Assembly (NCBI RefSeq): GCF_000148995.1
Contig: NZ_GL538353.1
Location: 620,001 to 684,000, forward strand
DNA: 64,000 bases
Direction: 5' to 3'
Source: Listeria grayi DSM 20601
GTDB taxonomy: Bacteria; Bacillota; Bacilli; Lactobacillales; Listeriaceae
Shown: positions 51,085 to 59,638 of the stretch, one piece after another
Numbering within the stretch: position 1 is the stretch's first letter
How the letters are laid out: every line of letters starts with the position of its first letter
Made by a program: the position numbers and the translations under genes
Notes under the pieces: generated by a model
What the model saw: the letters and a program-made list of their open reading frames with translations, nothing else
Database searches by the model: none
What the model was told of the DNA's origin: nothing

Positions 51085-51097
51085 GTCAGTGACTGAC
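51085..51097. promoter_or_regulatory. TetR operator O2
   Basis: A second, identical GTCAGTGACTGAC, covering the expected transcription start behind the -10 box. Centre-to-centre distance to O1 is 30 bases, close to three helical turns. Confidence 0.75.
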
Positions 51098-51174
51098 ATT
51101 CGTGTCAAATTATCTTATTTGCTAGTAATTTTACAGGTACGAGGCAAATATATCAATCGGAAGGACGGATTTAA

Positions 51175-52047
51175 ATGAAAATATTTTTAACAGGAGCAAG
51201 TGGTTTTATCGGAAGTGCTGTTCTAAAAGAACTCTTGGAAAAGGAGTATGAGGTGGTTTCGTTAGCACGCTCGGAAGCAGCAAAGGAAAAAATCTTAGCT
51301 ATTGGCGGAGAGGTAGTGATAGGGGATCTGGAATCGACGGAGATCATTGCTGAGGCAGCCAAGGAGGCAGATGGCGTTATTCATTTAGGATTTATCCACG
51401 ACTGGGCGAACATGGAAAACTCGAGCCGGATCGATAGAGAAGTGATCCAAACGATCGGCGATGCCTTAGTTGGAACTGAAAAAGCCTTTATCGTGACTTC
51501 TGCTATCGGTCAATTTCCGGCTGGTGAGCTCAAAAAAGAGACGGATGCGATCGATAAAAGCAGTTTAAGAGGTCCTAGTGAAACAACTGCCTTAACCTAC
51601 CAAGATAAAGGTGTGCGTGTAATGATCGTTCGGCCGGCACCAAGTGTCCATGAAGACGGACACTCCGGTTTTATCGATGGACTTTTCGACCTTGCAAAGC
51701 AAAATGGCAGATCTTATTATGCCGAGGGAGCGTATCACTGGTCCGCTGTCCACTTGGCAGATATCGCAACGCTGTACCGGCTTGCGATTGAAAAAGGCGA
51801 AAAAGGGGCTGCTTACCACGGCGTTGCGGAATCAGATATTCCGTTAAAAAGCATTGCTGAGAAAATCGGTGAAAGCCTAGGATTGCCTGTCGAAGCAATT
51901 GCTGATGAAGAAGCTCCTGGCAAGTTTACATGGTTGGCCAAGTTCACTTTAAGAAATGTTTGGGGCGACAACGAACTAACGAAAGCTGCTTTAGGATGGG
52001 AACCGACCCATCTTGGATTATTAGAAGATCTAGAGCAACGAAAATAA
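51175..52047 (+). CDS. Atypical NAD(P)-dependent epimerase/SDR-like protein
   Basis: A 290-residue extended or atypical SDR. The cofactor loop GASGFIGSAV (7-16) is present, and the middle has VRPAPSVHEDGHSGFI, typical of bacterial NmrA/SDR_a-type epimerase-like proteins; a Y-x-x-x-K catalytic pair is not visible. Substrate unknown. ATG 51175 follows CGGAAGGACGGATTTAA. It is probably repressed by the divergent TetR. A terminator shared with the convergent hemolysin III gene follows. Confidence 0.87.
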   Translation: MKIFLTGASGFIGSAVLKELLEKEYEVVSLARSEAAKEKILAIGGEVVIGDLESTEIIAEAAKEADGVIHLGFIHDWANMENSSRIDREVIQTIGDALVGTEKAFIVTSAIGQFPAGELKKETDAIDKSSLRGPSETTALTYQDKGVRVMIVRPAPSVHEDGHSGFIDGLFDLAKQNGRSYYAEGAYHWSAVHLADIATLYRLAIEKGEKGAAYHGVAESDIPLKSIAEKIGESLGLPVEAIADEEAPGKFTWLAKFTLRNVWGDNELTKAALGWEPTHLGLLEDLEQRK

Positions 52048-52048
52048 A

Positions 52049-52091
52049 CAAAAAAGCTCCGCCGAAAAATTTCTTCGGCGGAGCTTTTTGT
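52049..52091. terminator. Bidirectional terminator
   Basis: AAAAAGCTCCGCCGAA (52051-52066) pairs with TTCGGCGGAGCTTTTT (52074-52089). The A/T flanks terminate both the epimerase gene and the minus-strand hemolysin III gene. Confidence 0.9.
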
Positions 52092-52121
52092 TACAAGAAA
52101 CGACTCACTCAGCAAGTCATC

Positions 52122-52760
52122 TTAAACAAAGAATAGCACACAGAAATACATAAATGCTGTACCCGCGATGACAAACAAATGCCAGATCGCATGCATATAG
52201 GGAACATGTGGAATGCTATAAAAAATGGCTCCCACAGTAAACATGATACCGCCAGTCAGTAGCAAATAAAAACCAGCCGGACTTAAATTCGTGTATAGGG
52301 ATTTAGCAGCGAAAATCACCAGCCAACCCATCAACAAATAAATAATGGTAGAGAGCGTTTTGAATTTGCCTGTCATAAAGACTTTATAAACGATCCCGGC
52401 GATCGCAAGTCCCCAGACAACGCCGAACAACGTCCAACCAAGCGGGCCTTGCAGTGTGATCAAGACAAAGGGTGTATAAGAGCCGGCAATCAATAAGTAG
52501 ATCGCTGAATGGTCCAGAATGTTAAAAACCGTTCGTGCCTTACATGGTTTAAAACTGTGTAGCAAGGTGGAACAAATATACAAAATCATGAGAGAGATCC
52601 CATAAATCAAAAAACTTGTTAAATAAATCGGATTTTCTTTTTGAGCGCCAAAAACGATCAAGAGAACGAGTGCAGGGATGCTGAGCAAAAAGCCCAAGCC
52701 ATGCGTGATCGCGTTTGCGAGCTCTTCTTTCCAATTATATTGCAGCGTGCCTGTTTCCAT
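52122..52760 (-). CDS. Hemolysin III / PAQR family membrane protein (YqfA-like)
   Basis: A 212-residue seven-helix membrane protein. The motif NAITHGLGFLLSI near the N-terminus, FNILDHSAIYLLIAGSYTPF in the middle and PYMHAIWHLFVIAGTA at the end carry the histidines and aspartate of the PAQR/CREST metal site. Although named hemolysin III, it probably serves membrane lipid homeostasis. ATG 52760 (METGTLQYNW) is preferred, behind a GGTGAT ribosome-like site; an upstream ATG at 52793 has no ribosome site. Confidence 0.9.
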   Translation of the reverse strand: METGTLQYNWKEELANAITHGLGFLLSIPALVLLIVFGAQKENPIYLTSFLIYGISLMILYICSTLLHSFKPCKARTVFNILDHSAIYLLIAGSYTPFVLITLQGPLGWTLFGVVWGLAIAGIVYKVFMTGKFKTLSTIIYLLMGWLVIFAAKSLYTNLSPAGFYLLLTGGIMFTVGAIFYSIPHVPYMHAIWHLFVIAGTAFMYFCVLFFV

Positions 52761-53081
52761 TTTATCACCATCTTTTCTAATTACCTTTATCATACGCTTT
52801 ATCAGACAACTTGGAAAGGAAAAGCCGAATTACTTAGCAAATCTTTACTTTTACATACGGATATCTAAGTGTATGAATGGCTACCTAGCTTTACTTCCTG
52901 TATAATAGAAGAAATAAAACCAACATGGCGAAAACTATACTAAAGCCTTTGCTTGATTCATGCGTCCAAAGTACGCATCGTTTCGAAACTTGGCTTTTCC
53001 TGAGGTTTGAATTTTCCGTCAGCATGGAACTACTATTTTTTACAATGTTACGGCTAATTAAAGAAATGGATGTGAAGGCAT
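52761..53081. other. Intergenic region upstream of degV
   Basis: This 321-base gap holds a perfect TATAAT (52901-52906) without a good -35, which would give degV a leader of about 170 nt; an inverted repeat ATGCGT/ACGCAT (52960-52978); and an unbroken 56-codon frame (52925-53095) that lacks a ribosome site. No known RNA family is recognised. Confidence 0.5.
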
Positions 53082-53915
53082 ATGGCAAAAATTAAAATCA
53101 TTACAGACTCCACAGCAGAAATCACACAAGCGGAAGCAGAGCAATACAATATTGACGTACTTCCACTAACGGTGGAAATAGACGGCACGACGTATGTACC
53201 TGGGGAAGATATCGAATCCGAGAGCTTTATGGAAAAAATGGAGCATGCCGAAAAATTGCCTAAATCTTCTCAGCCGGCAATCGGCAAATTTGTGGAACTA
53301 TACGAAAAGTATGTGCGAGAAGGCTATCAGATCATCTCCATCCACTTGACAGAAAAACTAAGCGGAACTGTGGCGACGGCCAGACAAGCAAGTGAGATCG
53401 TAGGCGGTGATATTACCGTGATCGATTCCGATTACATTGCTCGCGGACTTGCTTTTCAAGTCATCGAAGCAGCAAAATTGGCAAAAACTGAAACCGTCTC
53501 AGCCATCGAACAACGACTTGCCGAAATCCGCGCGAAAACGAGCCTGTATATCGTCGTGGTCAGTCTTGACAACCTTATCAAAGGCGGACGTGTCGGGAAA
53601 ATGAAAGGTCTTTTGGGAAACTTGCTACAAATCAAGCTGATCGCAAAGCTTTCCAATGGAGAATTAGCCGAAGAAGCAAAAGTACGCAGCAATAAAAAAA
53701 TCATTACGTATTTAGTAGACAAAATAAAAGAAGAAAAAGAAAAGATCGTTGCATTGGATATCGTCCATGCAGATGGTTGGCAGCTGGCAGAAAGTTTCAA
53801 AACAAGTGCCAAAGAATGGATCAATCACTTGAAATTGCCAATCTCATTTGCAGACCCGGTTATCGCGACACATGCCGGAAAAGGTGCCTTTGCAGTTATG
53901 TATTATACCGAGTAA
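53082..53915 (+). CDS. DegV family fatty acid-binding protein
   Basis: A 277-residue two-domain protein. N-terminal ITDSTAEITQAEAEQYNIDVLPL and the mid-region LSGTVATARQASE, where Ser and Thr bind a fatty acid carboxylate, mark the DegV family, which includes FakB (the fatty acid-binding partner of FakA kinase). No fakA lies nearby, so the partner would be encoded elsewhere. ATG 53082 follows GATGTGAAGGCAT. It leads the run degV-SGNH-ypmS-msrA-msrB with small gaps. Confidence 0.92.
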   Translation: MAKIKIITDSTAEITQAEAEQYNIDVLPLTVEIDGTTYVPGEDIESESFMEKMEHAEKLPKSSQPAIGKFVELYEKYVREGYQIISIHLTEKLSGTVATARQASEIVGGDITVIDSDYIARGLAFQVIEAAKLAKTETVSAIEQRLAEIRAKTSLYIVVVSLDNLIKGGRVGKMKGLLGNLLQIKLIAKLSNGELAEEAKVRSNKKIITYLVDKIKEEKEKIVALDIVHADGWQLAESFKTSAKEWINHLKLPISFADPVIATHAGKGAFAVMYYTE

Positions 53916-53920
53916 AGTGA

Positions 53921-54739
53921 GTGAAGAAGTTGAAAAAGAGAACAATCATCGTTTTATTGACAGTCATCTTGATATTTGCGGCCGCCGCGATAGCTTTTAT
54001 TTTTTGGAAGCAGCCGCTGAAAAAAGAAGTAGCCCCGAAAAAAACACCCATCCACTTAGTAGCAATGGGAGATTCGCTGACTGAAGGAATCGGTGATGAG
54101 ACGAAAGCGGGCGGCTATGTCGGTATCATCAAGGAAGACTTGGCGAAAGATAAGCAAGTGACAAAAATAACCACAAAAAACTATGGCGTCATGGGCAACA
54201 AGATCGATCAGCTGAGCAAGCGCTTCAACACGCAGCCAAATTTCCAAAAAGATGTCAAACAGGCAAATATCATCACCATCACGATCGGTGGCAATGACGT
54301 CATGAAGATTTTAAAAAGCCGGTTGCTGAATACAAAAGTGAGTGATTTTTCAACAGGAAACAAGCATTTTCAAAAACAACTGAAAGACTTGCTGAAGGCG
54401 ATCCGCAAAGAAAATAGCCGAGCGCCGATCTATCTGGTCGGTATCTATAATCCATATACGACCTATTTCGGCGATATCAAAGAATTTGAAGAAATCATCT
54501 CGGCATGGAATGCAAAATCAAAGGAAACGCTCCAAACAGTTCCGAATGCGCATTTTATACCGATCGCAGATAAGATCGAAACCTTTGATAAAAAATGGCA
54601 GAATAAACCAAATCCGCTGCTTGCGAAAGATCATTTCCACCCGAATCGCAAAGGATATGAAAAAATCGCCACAGCGCTTGAAAAATCGATTCGCAAACAA
54701 TTACGCGCGAATAAAATCCCATTATACGCAGTAAAATAG
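53921..54739 (+). CDS. SGNH/GDSL hydrolase, membrane-anchored (YpmR-like)
   Basis: A 272-residue protein with an N-terminal signal anchor (about 8-29) and an SGNH lipase/esterase domain. Block I GDSLTEG has S52; block III is IGGNDV; block V is DHFHPN with the catalytic Asp-His pair. It probably deacylates lipids or wall polymers on the outside. The start is uncertain: GTG 53921 is used, with a weak ribosome site; TTG 53930 is possible. The gap to degV is 5 bases and ypmS follows, the arrangement seen in Bacillus (ypmR-ypmS). Confidence 0.88.
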   Translation: MKKLKKRTIIVLLTVILIFAAAAIAFIFWKQPLKKEVAPKKTPIHLVAMGDSLTEGIGDETKAGGYVGIIKEDLAKDKQVTKITTKNYGVMGNKIDQLSKRFNTQPNFQKDVKQANIITITIGGNDVMKILKSRLLNTKVSDFSTGNKHFQKQLKDLLKAIRKENSRAPIYLVGIYNPYTTYFGDIKEFEEIISAWNAKSKETLQTVPNAHFIPIADKIETFDKKWQNKPNPLLAKDHFHPNRKGYEKIATALEKSIRKQLRANKIPLYAVK

Positions 54740-54754
54740 AAAGGTGTTAGAACA

Positions 54755-55366
54755 GTGAGTGAAAGAATAAATCGAAATAAAGGGAAAAGAAACCCTTGGA
54801 AATTAGCTTTTTGGATCACGATCGGGATCATCCTCGTGTTTTTGGCATGGATCTTCGTTTCTATTTTCATCCTCAGTCCGCAAAGTGAGCCGGAACCAGC
54901 GAAATTGATCTCCAACAAAAAAGCCGTTCCGTTTCATACCACGACTACTAAAGCGGATCTAAATAAATTAGTAGCCACTTATTTGCAGGATTTCAGTAAT
55001 GAGCAGGATATCGGTTACGATATTTTTGTCGGGAATAAAGTTTACTTTAAAGCGACAGGACATCTTTTTGACCATCCGATCGAACTTAGACTCTCCTTCT
55101 TGCCGACAGTAGTCGATGATGGGAATGTGCAGTTGAAACTGGAAGACATGTCAGTCGGCGCATTGCCACTGCCGGTCTCTTATGTCATGCGCTATGTCAG
55201 CAAGTCCTTTACATTCCCAGACTGGGTAACGATCATTCCTAAAAAACAAGAGATCTACTTGGACTTGACGAGATTGAAATTAAAAGGTGATACCAAAGTA
55301 AGCATCGATACGCTAGATTTGAAGAAAGATGATATATCGTTTACACTCTTAGTACCAGTTAAATAA
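54755..55366 (+). CDS. ypmS: YpmS family protein (DUF2140)
   Basis: A 203-residue single-pass protein. A basic N-terminus is followed by a membrane segment (about 20-42) and a beta-rich extracellular domain with [16 protein letters not shown] and a C-terminal [12 protein letters not shown]. YpmS is conserved after the SGNH hydrolase in Bacillus and Listeria; its function is unknown. GTG 54755 follows AAAGGTGTTAGAACA. msrA begins 13 bases later. Confidence 0.87.
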   Translation: MSERINRNKGKRNPWKLAFWITIGIILVFLAWIFVSIFILSPQSEPEPAKLISNKKAVPFHTTTTKADLNKLVATYLQDFSNEQDIGYDIFVGNKVYFKATGHLFDHPIELRLSFLPTVVDDGNVQLKLEDMSVGALPLPVSYVMRYVSKSFTFPDWVTIIPKKQEIYLDLTRLKLKGDTKVSIDTLDLKKDDISFTLLVPVK

Positions 55367-55379
55367 GGGGGCAATCAAC

Positions 55380-55913
55380 ATGGCAGAAAAAAATCTCGAA
55401 CAAGCAACATTCGCAGGAGGATGTTTTTGGTGCATGGTCAAACCGTTCGATTCTATTCCAGGGATCGAAAGTGTCATTTCCGGCTATACCGGTGGACATA
55501 CAGTAAATCCAACTTATGAGGAAGTATGCAGCGGAACGACCGGACATACAGAAGCAGTGCAAATCACATTTGATCCGGAATTGTTTCCATATGAAGATCT
55601 AGTGGAAGTTTACTGGCAGCAAACTGATCCGACTGATAGTGCCGGACAGTTCGTCGATCGCGGTGATTCTTACCGTCCTGTTATTTTTTACCATAATGAG
55701 AAGCAAAAAGAAATCGCTGAAAAATCCAAAGCAGCTTTACAAAACAGCGGTCGCTTCAAAAAAGAGATCGTCACTCAAATCGAGCCGGCTGAAACTTTCT
55801 ATCCCGCAGAAGATTATCATCAAGATTTCTATAAGAAAAACCCGGCGCATTATCAAGGTTATCGAAGCGCATCTGGTCGGGATCAATATATTGAGTCCAT
55901 TTGGAAAGGATGA
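55380..55913 (+). CDS. msrA: Peptide-methionine (S)-S-oxide reductase
   Basis: A 177-residue methionine sulfoxide reductase A. The catalytic C15 is in the motif GGCFWC (13-18), with [27 protein letters not shown] after it. It repairs the S-epimer of methionine sulfoxide. ATG 55380 follows AAGGGGGCAATCAAC. msrB follows after 6 bases, so both epimers are handled by one operon. Confidence 0.97.
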   Translation: MAEKNLEQATFAGGCFWCMVKPFDSIPGIESVISGYTGGHTVNPTYEEVCSGTTGHTEAVQITFDPELFPYEDLVEVYWQQTDPTDSAGQFVDRGDSYRPVIFYHNEKQKEIAEKSKAALQNSGRFKKEIVTQIEPAETFYPAEDYHQDFYKKNPAHYQGYRSASGRDQYIESIWKG

Positions 55914-55919
55914 ATAGCT

Positions 55920-56357
55920 ATGGAAGAATCTGAAAAGAAGGATAAACTGAAACAGCTAACAGACCTACAATATAAAGTGACACAAGAAAATGCTACCGAA
56001 AGACCGTTTCAAAATGAGTTTTACGATAACGCCGCTAAAGGTATTTATGTCGATATCGTTTCCGGGAAGCCGCTTTTCAGCTCAACGGATCAATATGACG
56101 CCGGCTGTGGCTGGCCGAGTTTTACAAAGCCGATCAATGAAGAAGAACTGCAAGAAAAACGTGACATCTCAGCTGGGATGATTCGGACCGAAGTTCGTTC
56201 GACAGATGCGGATTCACATCTAGGGCATGTTTTCCCTGATGGCCCGCGCGACAAAGGCGGACTTAGGTATTGCATCAACTCCGCGGCATTACGGTTTGTT
56301 CCGATCGACCAATTGGAAAAAGAAGGATACGGCGAATATCATATTTTGTTTGAATGA
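55920..56357 (+). CDS. msrB: Peptide-methionine (R)-S-oxide reductase
   Basis: A 145-residue MsrB that reduces methionine-R-sulfoxide. The catalytic Cys is C118 in [26 protein letters not shown] and the histidines of [11 protein letters not shown] complete the active site. The zinc-binding CxxC pairs of other MsrBs are absent. ATG 55920 follows AAAGGATGAATAGCT. Confidence 0.97.
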   Translation: MEESEKKDKLKQLTDLQYKVTQENATERPFQNEFYDNAAKGIYVDIVSGKPLFSSTDQYDAGCGWPSFTKPINEEELQEKRDISAGMIRTEVRSTDADSHLGHVFPDGPRDKGGLRYCINSAALRFVPIDQLEKEGYGEYHILFE

Positions 56358-56361
56358 AAAA

Positions 56362-56400
56362 GAAAGGCTGGAGATCCACATCGTGGTCTCTAGCTTTTAT
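56362..56400 (+). terminator. Terminator after msrB
   Basis: AAAGGCTGGAGATCCAC pairs imperfectly with GTGGTCTCTAGCTTTT around ATC, followed by TTTTAT. It lies between msrB and the oxidoreductase gene. Confidence 0.7.
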
Positions 56401-56416
56401 TATGGAGGGATCGCAA

Positions 56417-57322
56417 ATGTTTCGTTTAGGAATTATTGGACTTGGAAGTATTGCACAAAAAGCTTATTTACCGGTGATAGCAGGACGTAATGATGTGGAA
56501 GTGCACCTTTACACGCGCAATGAAGTGAAACGTAAGGAACTATTAGCCAAATATCGCTTTGCTACGGAGCATGACTCTGTAAAAAGTCTGATCGATAGCG
56601 AGGTAGAAGCAGTTTTTGTTCACAGCGCGACCGTCTCGCATCCGGAGATCGTCCGCGAATTGATGGAAGCAAGCGTACCGACTTATGTCGACAAGCCATT
56701 GGCAGATAATTATCAGCAAGCACGCGAATTGACAGAGTTGGCGAGCAAAAAAGGAGTAGCATTGATCACTGGCTTCAATCGGCGTTTTGCCCCTTTTTAT
56801 CAAGCTTTGAAAGAAACGGCAGATGTCAATATGATCACGATGCAGAAAAATCGCGCCAATCAGCCTGCAGAAGCACGCAATTTTATCTTTGATGATTTCA
56901 TCCATGTAGTAGATACGGTGCTGTTCCATTTAGCAGAACCAATCGAACGATTCCACGCTATTCCGCAGTGGGAAGCGGAAAAGCTGGCAAGTATCACGGT
57001 ACAGTTCCAAACGAAGAATAAAGTAGCCACTGCCAGTATGAACCGCAATAGCGGCGTGGCAGAAGAAGAACTGACGGTCATTTCCAAGACTGGGAAGCAG
57101 ACCGTCCAAAATTTAGATGTAAAAAAACACAAAGTCGGGATCGAACAAACGACTAGCCGTTTCCCTGATTGGGATACGACGCTCTACAAACGGGGCTTTG
57201 AATCCATCATCACTGCTTTTATTGAGCAAGTGAAAACAGGCGAAGAACCTATTATACCAATGAAGGAAGCACTGGCCACTCATGAATGGTGTGAAAAAAT
57301 TTTAGAAAGTATCCAATCGTAA
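56417..57322 (+). CDS. Gfo/Idh/MocA family oxidoreductase
   Basis: A 301-residue NAD(P)-binding protein. The Rossmann motif [13 protein letters not shown] (5-17) is followed by the family signature [12 protein letters not shown] (near EKP-type sites) and a C-terminal alpha/beta substrate domain. A catalytic sugar- or imine-type dehydrogenase role is probable, the substrate unknown. The open frame begins at 56354, but ATG 56417 follows GGAGGGATCGCAA and starts the Rossmann strand. It follows msrAB as in Listeria. Confidence 0.87.
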   Translation: MFRLGIIGLGSIAQKAYLPVIAGRNDVEVHLYTRNEVKRKELLAKYRFATEHDSVKSLIDSEVEAVFVHSATVSHPEIVRELMEASVPTYVDKPLADNYQQARELTELASKKGVALITGFNRRFAPFYQALKETADVNMITMQKNRANQPAEARNFIFDDFIHVVDTVLFHLAEPIERFHAIPQWEAEKLASITVQFQTKNKVATASMNRNSGVAEEELTVISKTGKQTVQNLDVKKHKVGIEQTTSRFPDWDTTLYKRGFESIITAFIEQVKTGEEPIIPMKEALATHEWCEKILESIQS

Positions 57323-57383
57323 CTTTCTTTTTTTCGAAAAATCAACTATATTAAATACAGAAACAATGAAAGAGGTGATAACC

Positions 57384-57614
57384 GTGGGCCGATCATTCTA
57401 TCATTATTTAATGACCTATCGCGACCCGGAATTATCCGATGAAAAAACAGAATTTGCAAGGCATGCCTACCGAGATCATGGCTTTCCGAAACAGTCTACG
57501 AATTATCATCAGTTATGCGATTACTTGGAATTCAACGTAACTTATCTGCCAAGCATGCGCATTTTTGACGAACTTTGGGAAAGCTATTTGTTAGACGAAG
57601 AAAAACATAAATGA
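57384..57614 (+). CDS. YozE/UPF0346 family protein
   Basis: A 76-residue helical protein; [12 protein letters not shown] at its N-terminus and [22 protein letters not shown] in its second half match UPF0346 (B. subtilis YozE), a SAM-like fold with no known activity. The frame opens at ATG 57366, but GTG 57384 is preferred because AAAGAGGTG lies 6 bases before it and the family begins there. deoD follows after 14 bases. Confidence 0.88.
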   Translation: MGRSFYHYLMTYRDPELSDEKTEFARHAYRDHGFPKQSTNYHQLCDYLEFNVTYLPSMRIFDELWESYLLDEEKHK

Positions 57615-57628
57615 GGAGGAATACTTAA

Positions 57629-58330
57629 ATGAGTATCCATATTGAAGCAAAACCAGGCGAAATCGCGGAAACGATCTTACTGCCTGGCGATCCACTACGT
57701 GCCAAATATATCGCCGAAACCTTTTTAGAAGAACCTAAATTATTTAATCAAGTGCGGGGCATGCTGGGCTATACAGGTACATATAAAGGCAAAAAAGTCT
57801 CTGTCATGGGAACTGGAATGGGGATCCCGTCGATCTCTATCTATGTGAATGAACTTATCCAAAGCTATGATGTGAAAAACTTGATCCGTGTCGGCACAAT
57901 GGGCGGTATGCAAAAGGATGTAAAAGTTCGCGACGTTGTCATCGCACAAGCAGCTTCAACTGACTCCAAGATCAATACAAATACGTTCCCGGGCGTAGAA
58001 TTTGCCCCGGTTGCCGATTTTGATCTATTGAAACGTGCCTATGATGCAGGCGTAGAAAAAGGTTTAGCGATGAAAGTCGGTAATGTCTTTTCCTCAGATC
58101 GTTTCTACAATGACGAGTTGGACAAACAAAAATTAGCAGATTACGGAATTTTAGGAATCGAAATGGAAGCAGCAGCTCTCTATACTTTGGCACATAAATA
58201 TGGACGCAAGGCGTTGGCGATCTTGACAGTAAGCGACCATATCTTCACTGGCGAAGAAACCAGTGCAGAAGAACGCCAAACGACGTTTAATGATATGATC
58301 GAAGTTGCGCTAGACGCAGCAGTAAAATAA
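57629..58330 (+). CDS. deoD: Purine nucleoside phosphorylase DeoD-type
   Basis: A 233-residue hexameric-type PNP that splits purine nucleosides with phosphate. The phosphate-binding loop [31 protein letters not shown], and the nucleoside-site [11 protein letters not shown] are present. Length agrees with bacterial DeoD. ATG 57629 follows GAGGAGGAATACTTAA. It lies between yozE and the VanY-type carboxypeptidase, an arrangement typical of Listeria. Confidence 0.96.
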   Translation: MSIHIEAKPGEIAETILLPGDPLRAKYIAETFLEEPKLFNQVRGMLGYTGTYKGKKVSVMGTGMGIPSISIYVNELIQSYDVKNLIRVGTMGGMQKDVKVRDVVIAQAASTDSKINTNTFPGVEFAPVADFDLLKRAYDAGVEKGLAMKVGNVFSSDRFYNDELDKQKLADYGILGIEMEAAALYTLAHKYGRKALAILTVSDHIFTGEETSAEERQTTFNDMIEVALDAAVK

Positions 58331-58360
58331 GCTTTTTGAAGTAAGGAAGGTTGTTGATTT

Positions 58361-59197
58361 ATGAATACGTTCATCTCCATCACGGTCGCGATCATGATCG
58401 CCTGCACCGGGACAGTGAATAGCCACTATAACCAGAACAAGCAGGAAGGGACAGAAAAAAATAGCGCTACGGAAAGTAAAACTTCTGCTAAAGAAGAGAA
58501 ACTTGCCACGCTTAAAAAAGATCCGCTCTATCCATTCATTGCTAAACAAAATAAGCTGACGGAAAAAAACGACATCACGTATATCAAGAACGAAGCTAAT
58601 TTACTCGTCCTTGCCAATAAAGACTTTTCGCTGCAGCCCACCTACGCACCTACGGATCTAGTCGTTCCTGATGTGAAATTCTCATTTGGAGATCAAAAAA
58701 TCGAAAAAGCGCACATGCGTAAAACGGCAGCCGACCATTTAAAAGAAATGTTCCAAGCAGCACAACAAGACGGACATACGCTGTTTGCAGTTTCAGGCTA
58801 TCGCTCCTATAAACGCCAGCAGCAAGTTTTTCAAGCGGAAGTTAGCAGCAAAGGCGATAAAGCAGCCCGAGAAGCAGTCGCATTCCCAGGAACCAGTGAA
58901 CATCAGACCGGACTCGCAATGGATATCTCTTCAGAAAGCCAATCCTACGAACTCACTTCTGCCTTTGGAGAAACGCCAGAAGGCAAGTGGCTGATGAAAA
59001 ATGCCCATAAATTCGGCTTCATCCTGCGCTATATGAAAGGGAAAGAAGCTATTACGAAGTATGAATATGAATCGTGGCATTATCGCTATGTAGGTAAAGA
59101 TGCTGCCACAATTATTTACCAGCACGATTGGACGCTGGAAGAATTTTTCGAGCATGTTCATGAGTTGGAACAAAAAATAAACGCGTTACAAAAATAA
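58361..59197 (+). CDS. D-alanyl-D-alanine carboxypeptidase, VanY/DdcY (M15B) family
   Basis: A 278-residue exported zinc peptidase that trims the terminal D-Ala of the peptidoglycan pentapeptide. Zinc ligands are H181 and D188 in SEHQTGLAMDIS and H240 in ESWHYRYVG; YRSYKRQQQVF is also typical. The N-terminus is hydrophobic and ends in IAC at residue 15, a possible lipobox, but the positive n-region is missing. It is preceded by deoD and followed by a terminator. ATG 58361 follows GTAAGGAAGGTTGTTGATTT. Confidence 0.92.
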   Translation: MNTFISITVAIMIACTGTVNSHYNQNKQEGTEKNSATESKTSAKEEKLATLKKDPLYPFIAKQNKLTEKNDITYIKNEANLLVLANKDFSLQPTYAPTDLVVPDVKFSFGDQKIEKAHMRKTAADHLKEMFQAAQQDGHTLFAVSGYRSYKRQQQVFQAEVSSKGDKAAREAVAFPGTSEHQTGLAMDISSESQSYELTSAFGETPEGKWLMKNAHKFGFILRYMKGKEAITKYEYESWHYRYVGKDAATIIYQHDWTLEEFFEHVHELEQKINALQK

Positions 59198-59201
59198 AAG
59201 A

Positions 59202-59274
59202 ACGCCGGCAAATACGGATCTTCGGAACGAGCAAACTGTTTTTCCCTGAAGAAGGTATTTCCGGTGTTTTTTTC
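59202..59274 (+). terminator. Long hairpin terminator after the VanY-type gene
   Basis: ACGCCGGCAAATAC (59202-59215) can pair with GGTATTTCCGGTGT (59253-59266), enclosing a 37-base loop with a further small stem, followed by a T run. Confidence 0.65.
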
Positions 59275-59303
59275 TTTACTTAAATACCTTGGGGGGGTAT
59301 AAT
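59275..59303 (+). promoter_or_regulatory. Promoter of csoR-copA-copZ
   Basis: TTTACT (59275-59280), a 17-base spacer and TATAAT (59298-59303). The CsoR box fills the spacer. Confidence 0.75.
59284..59300. promoter_or_regulatory. CsoR operator
   Basis: ATACC-TTGGGGG-GGTAT, with the terminal pentamers inverted and a G-rich centre, fits the CsoR consensus of copper operons. It occupies the promoter spacer and overlaps the -10, so CsoR would block transcription until it binds Cu(I). Confidence 0.82.
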
Positions 59304-59327
59304 GGAAAAGTAAAGGAGGTCGTGAGC

Positions 59328-59621
59328 ATGGATAAAAAACATCCGATCGTCCCACGTGACGAGGAGGCAACGAAACAAATCCAACATCGGTTACGCCGGA
59401 TCGAAGGCCAAGTCCGGGGAATCCAGCAAATGGTAGCAGATGATCGCTATTGTACGGATATTCTTGTACAGATATCCGCCGCGAATAAGGCCCTTAAAAA
59501 AGTAGGACTCGAAGTATTGGAACACCATACGGAACATTGTATGACACATACTACAGAAGAAGATAAAGGCGAGGCAATGGACGATCTGCTTCAAGCGATC
59601 CGCCAATTTTCGAAGACATAA
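59328..59621 (+). CDS. csoR: Copper-sensing repressor CsoR
   Basis: A 97-residue helical DUF156 repressor. Cu(I) ligands C42, H67 and C71 have the exact spacing of M. tuberculosis CsoR (C36, H61, C65). [18 protein letters not shown] is the basic DNA-contact helix. It heads csoR-copA-copZ with an operator in its own promoter. The frame is open from 59289, but ATG 59328 follows AAAGGAGGTCGTGAGC. Confidence 0.95.
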   Translation: MDKKHPIVPRDEEATKQIQHRLRRIEGQVRGIQQMVADDRYCTDILVQISAANKALKKVGLEVLEHHTEHCMTHTTEEDKGEAMDDLLQAIRQFSKT

Positions 59622-59638
59622 GAAAGAAGGGAATAAGC

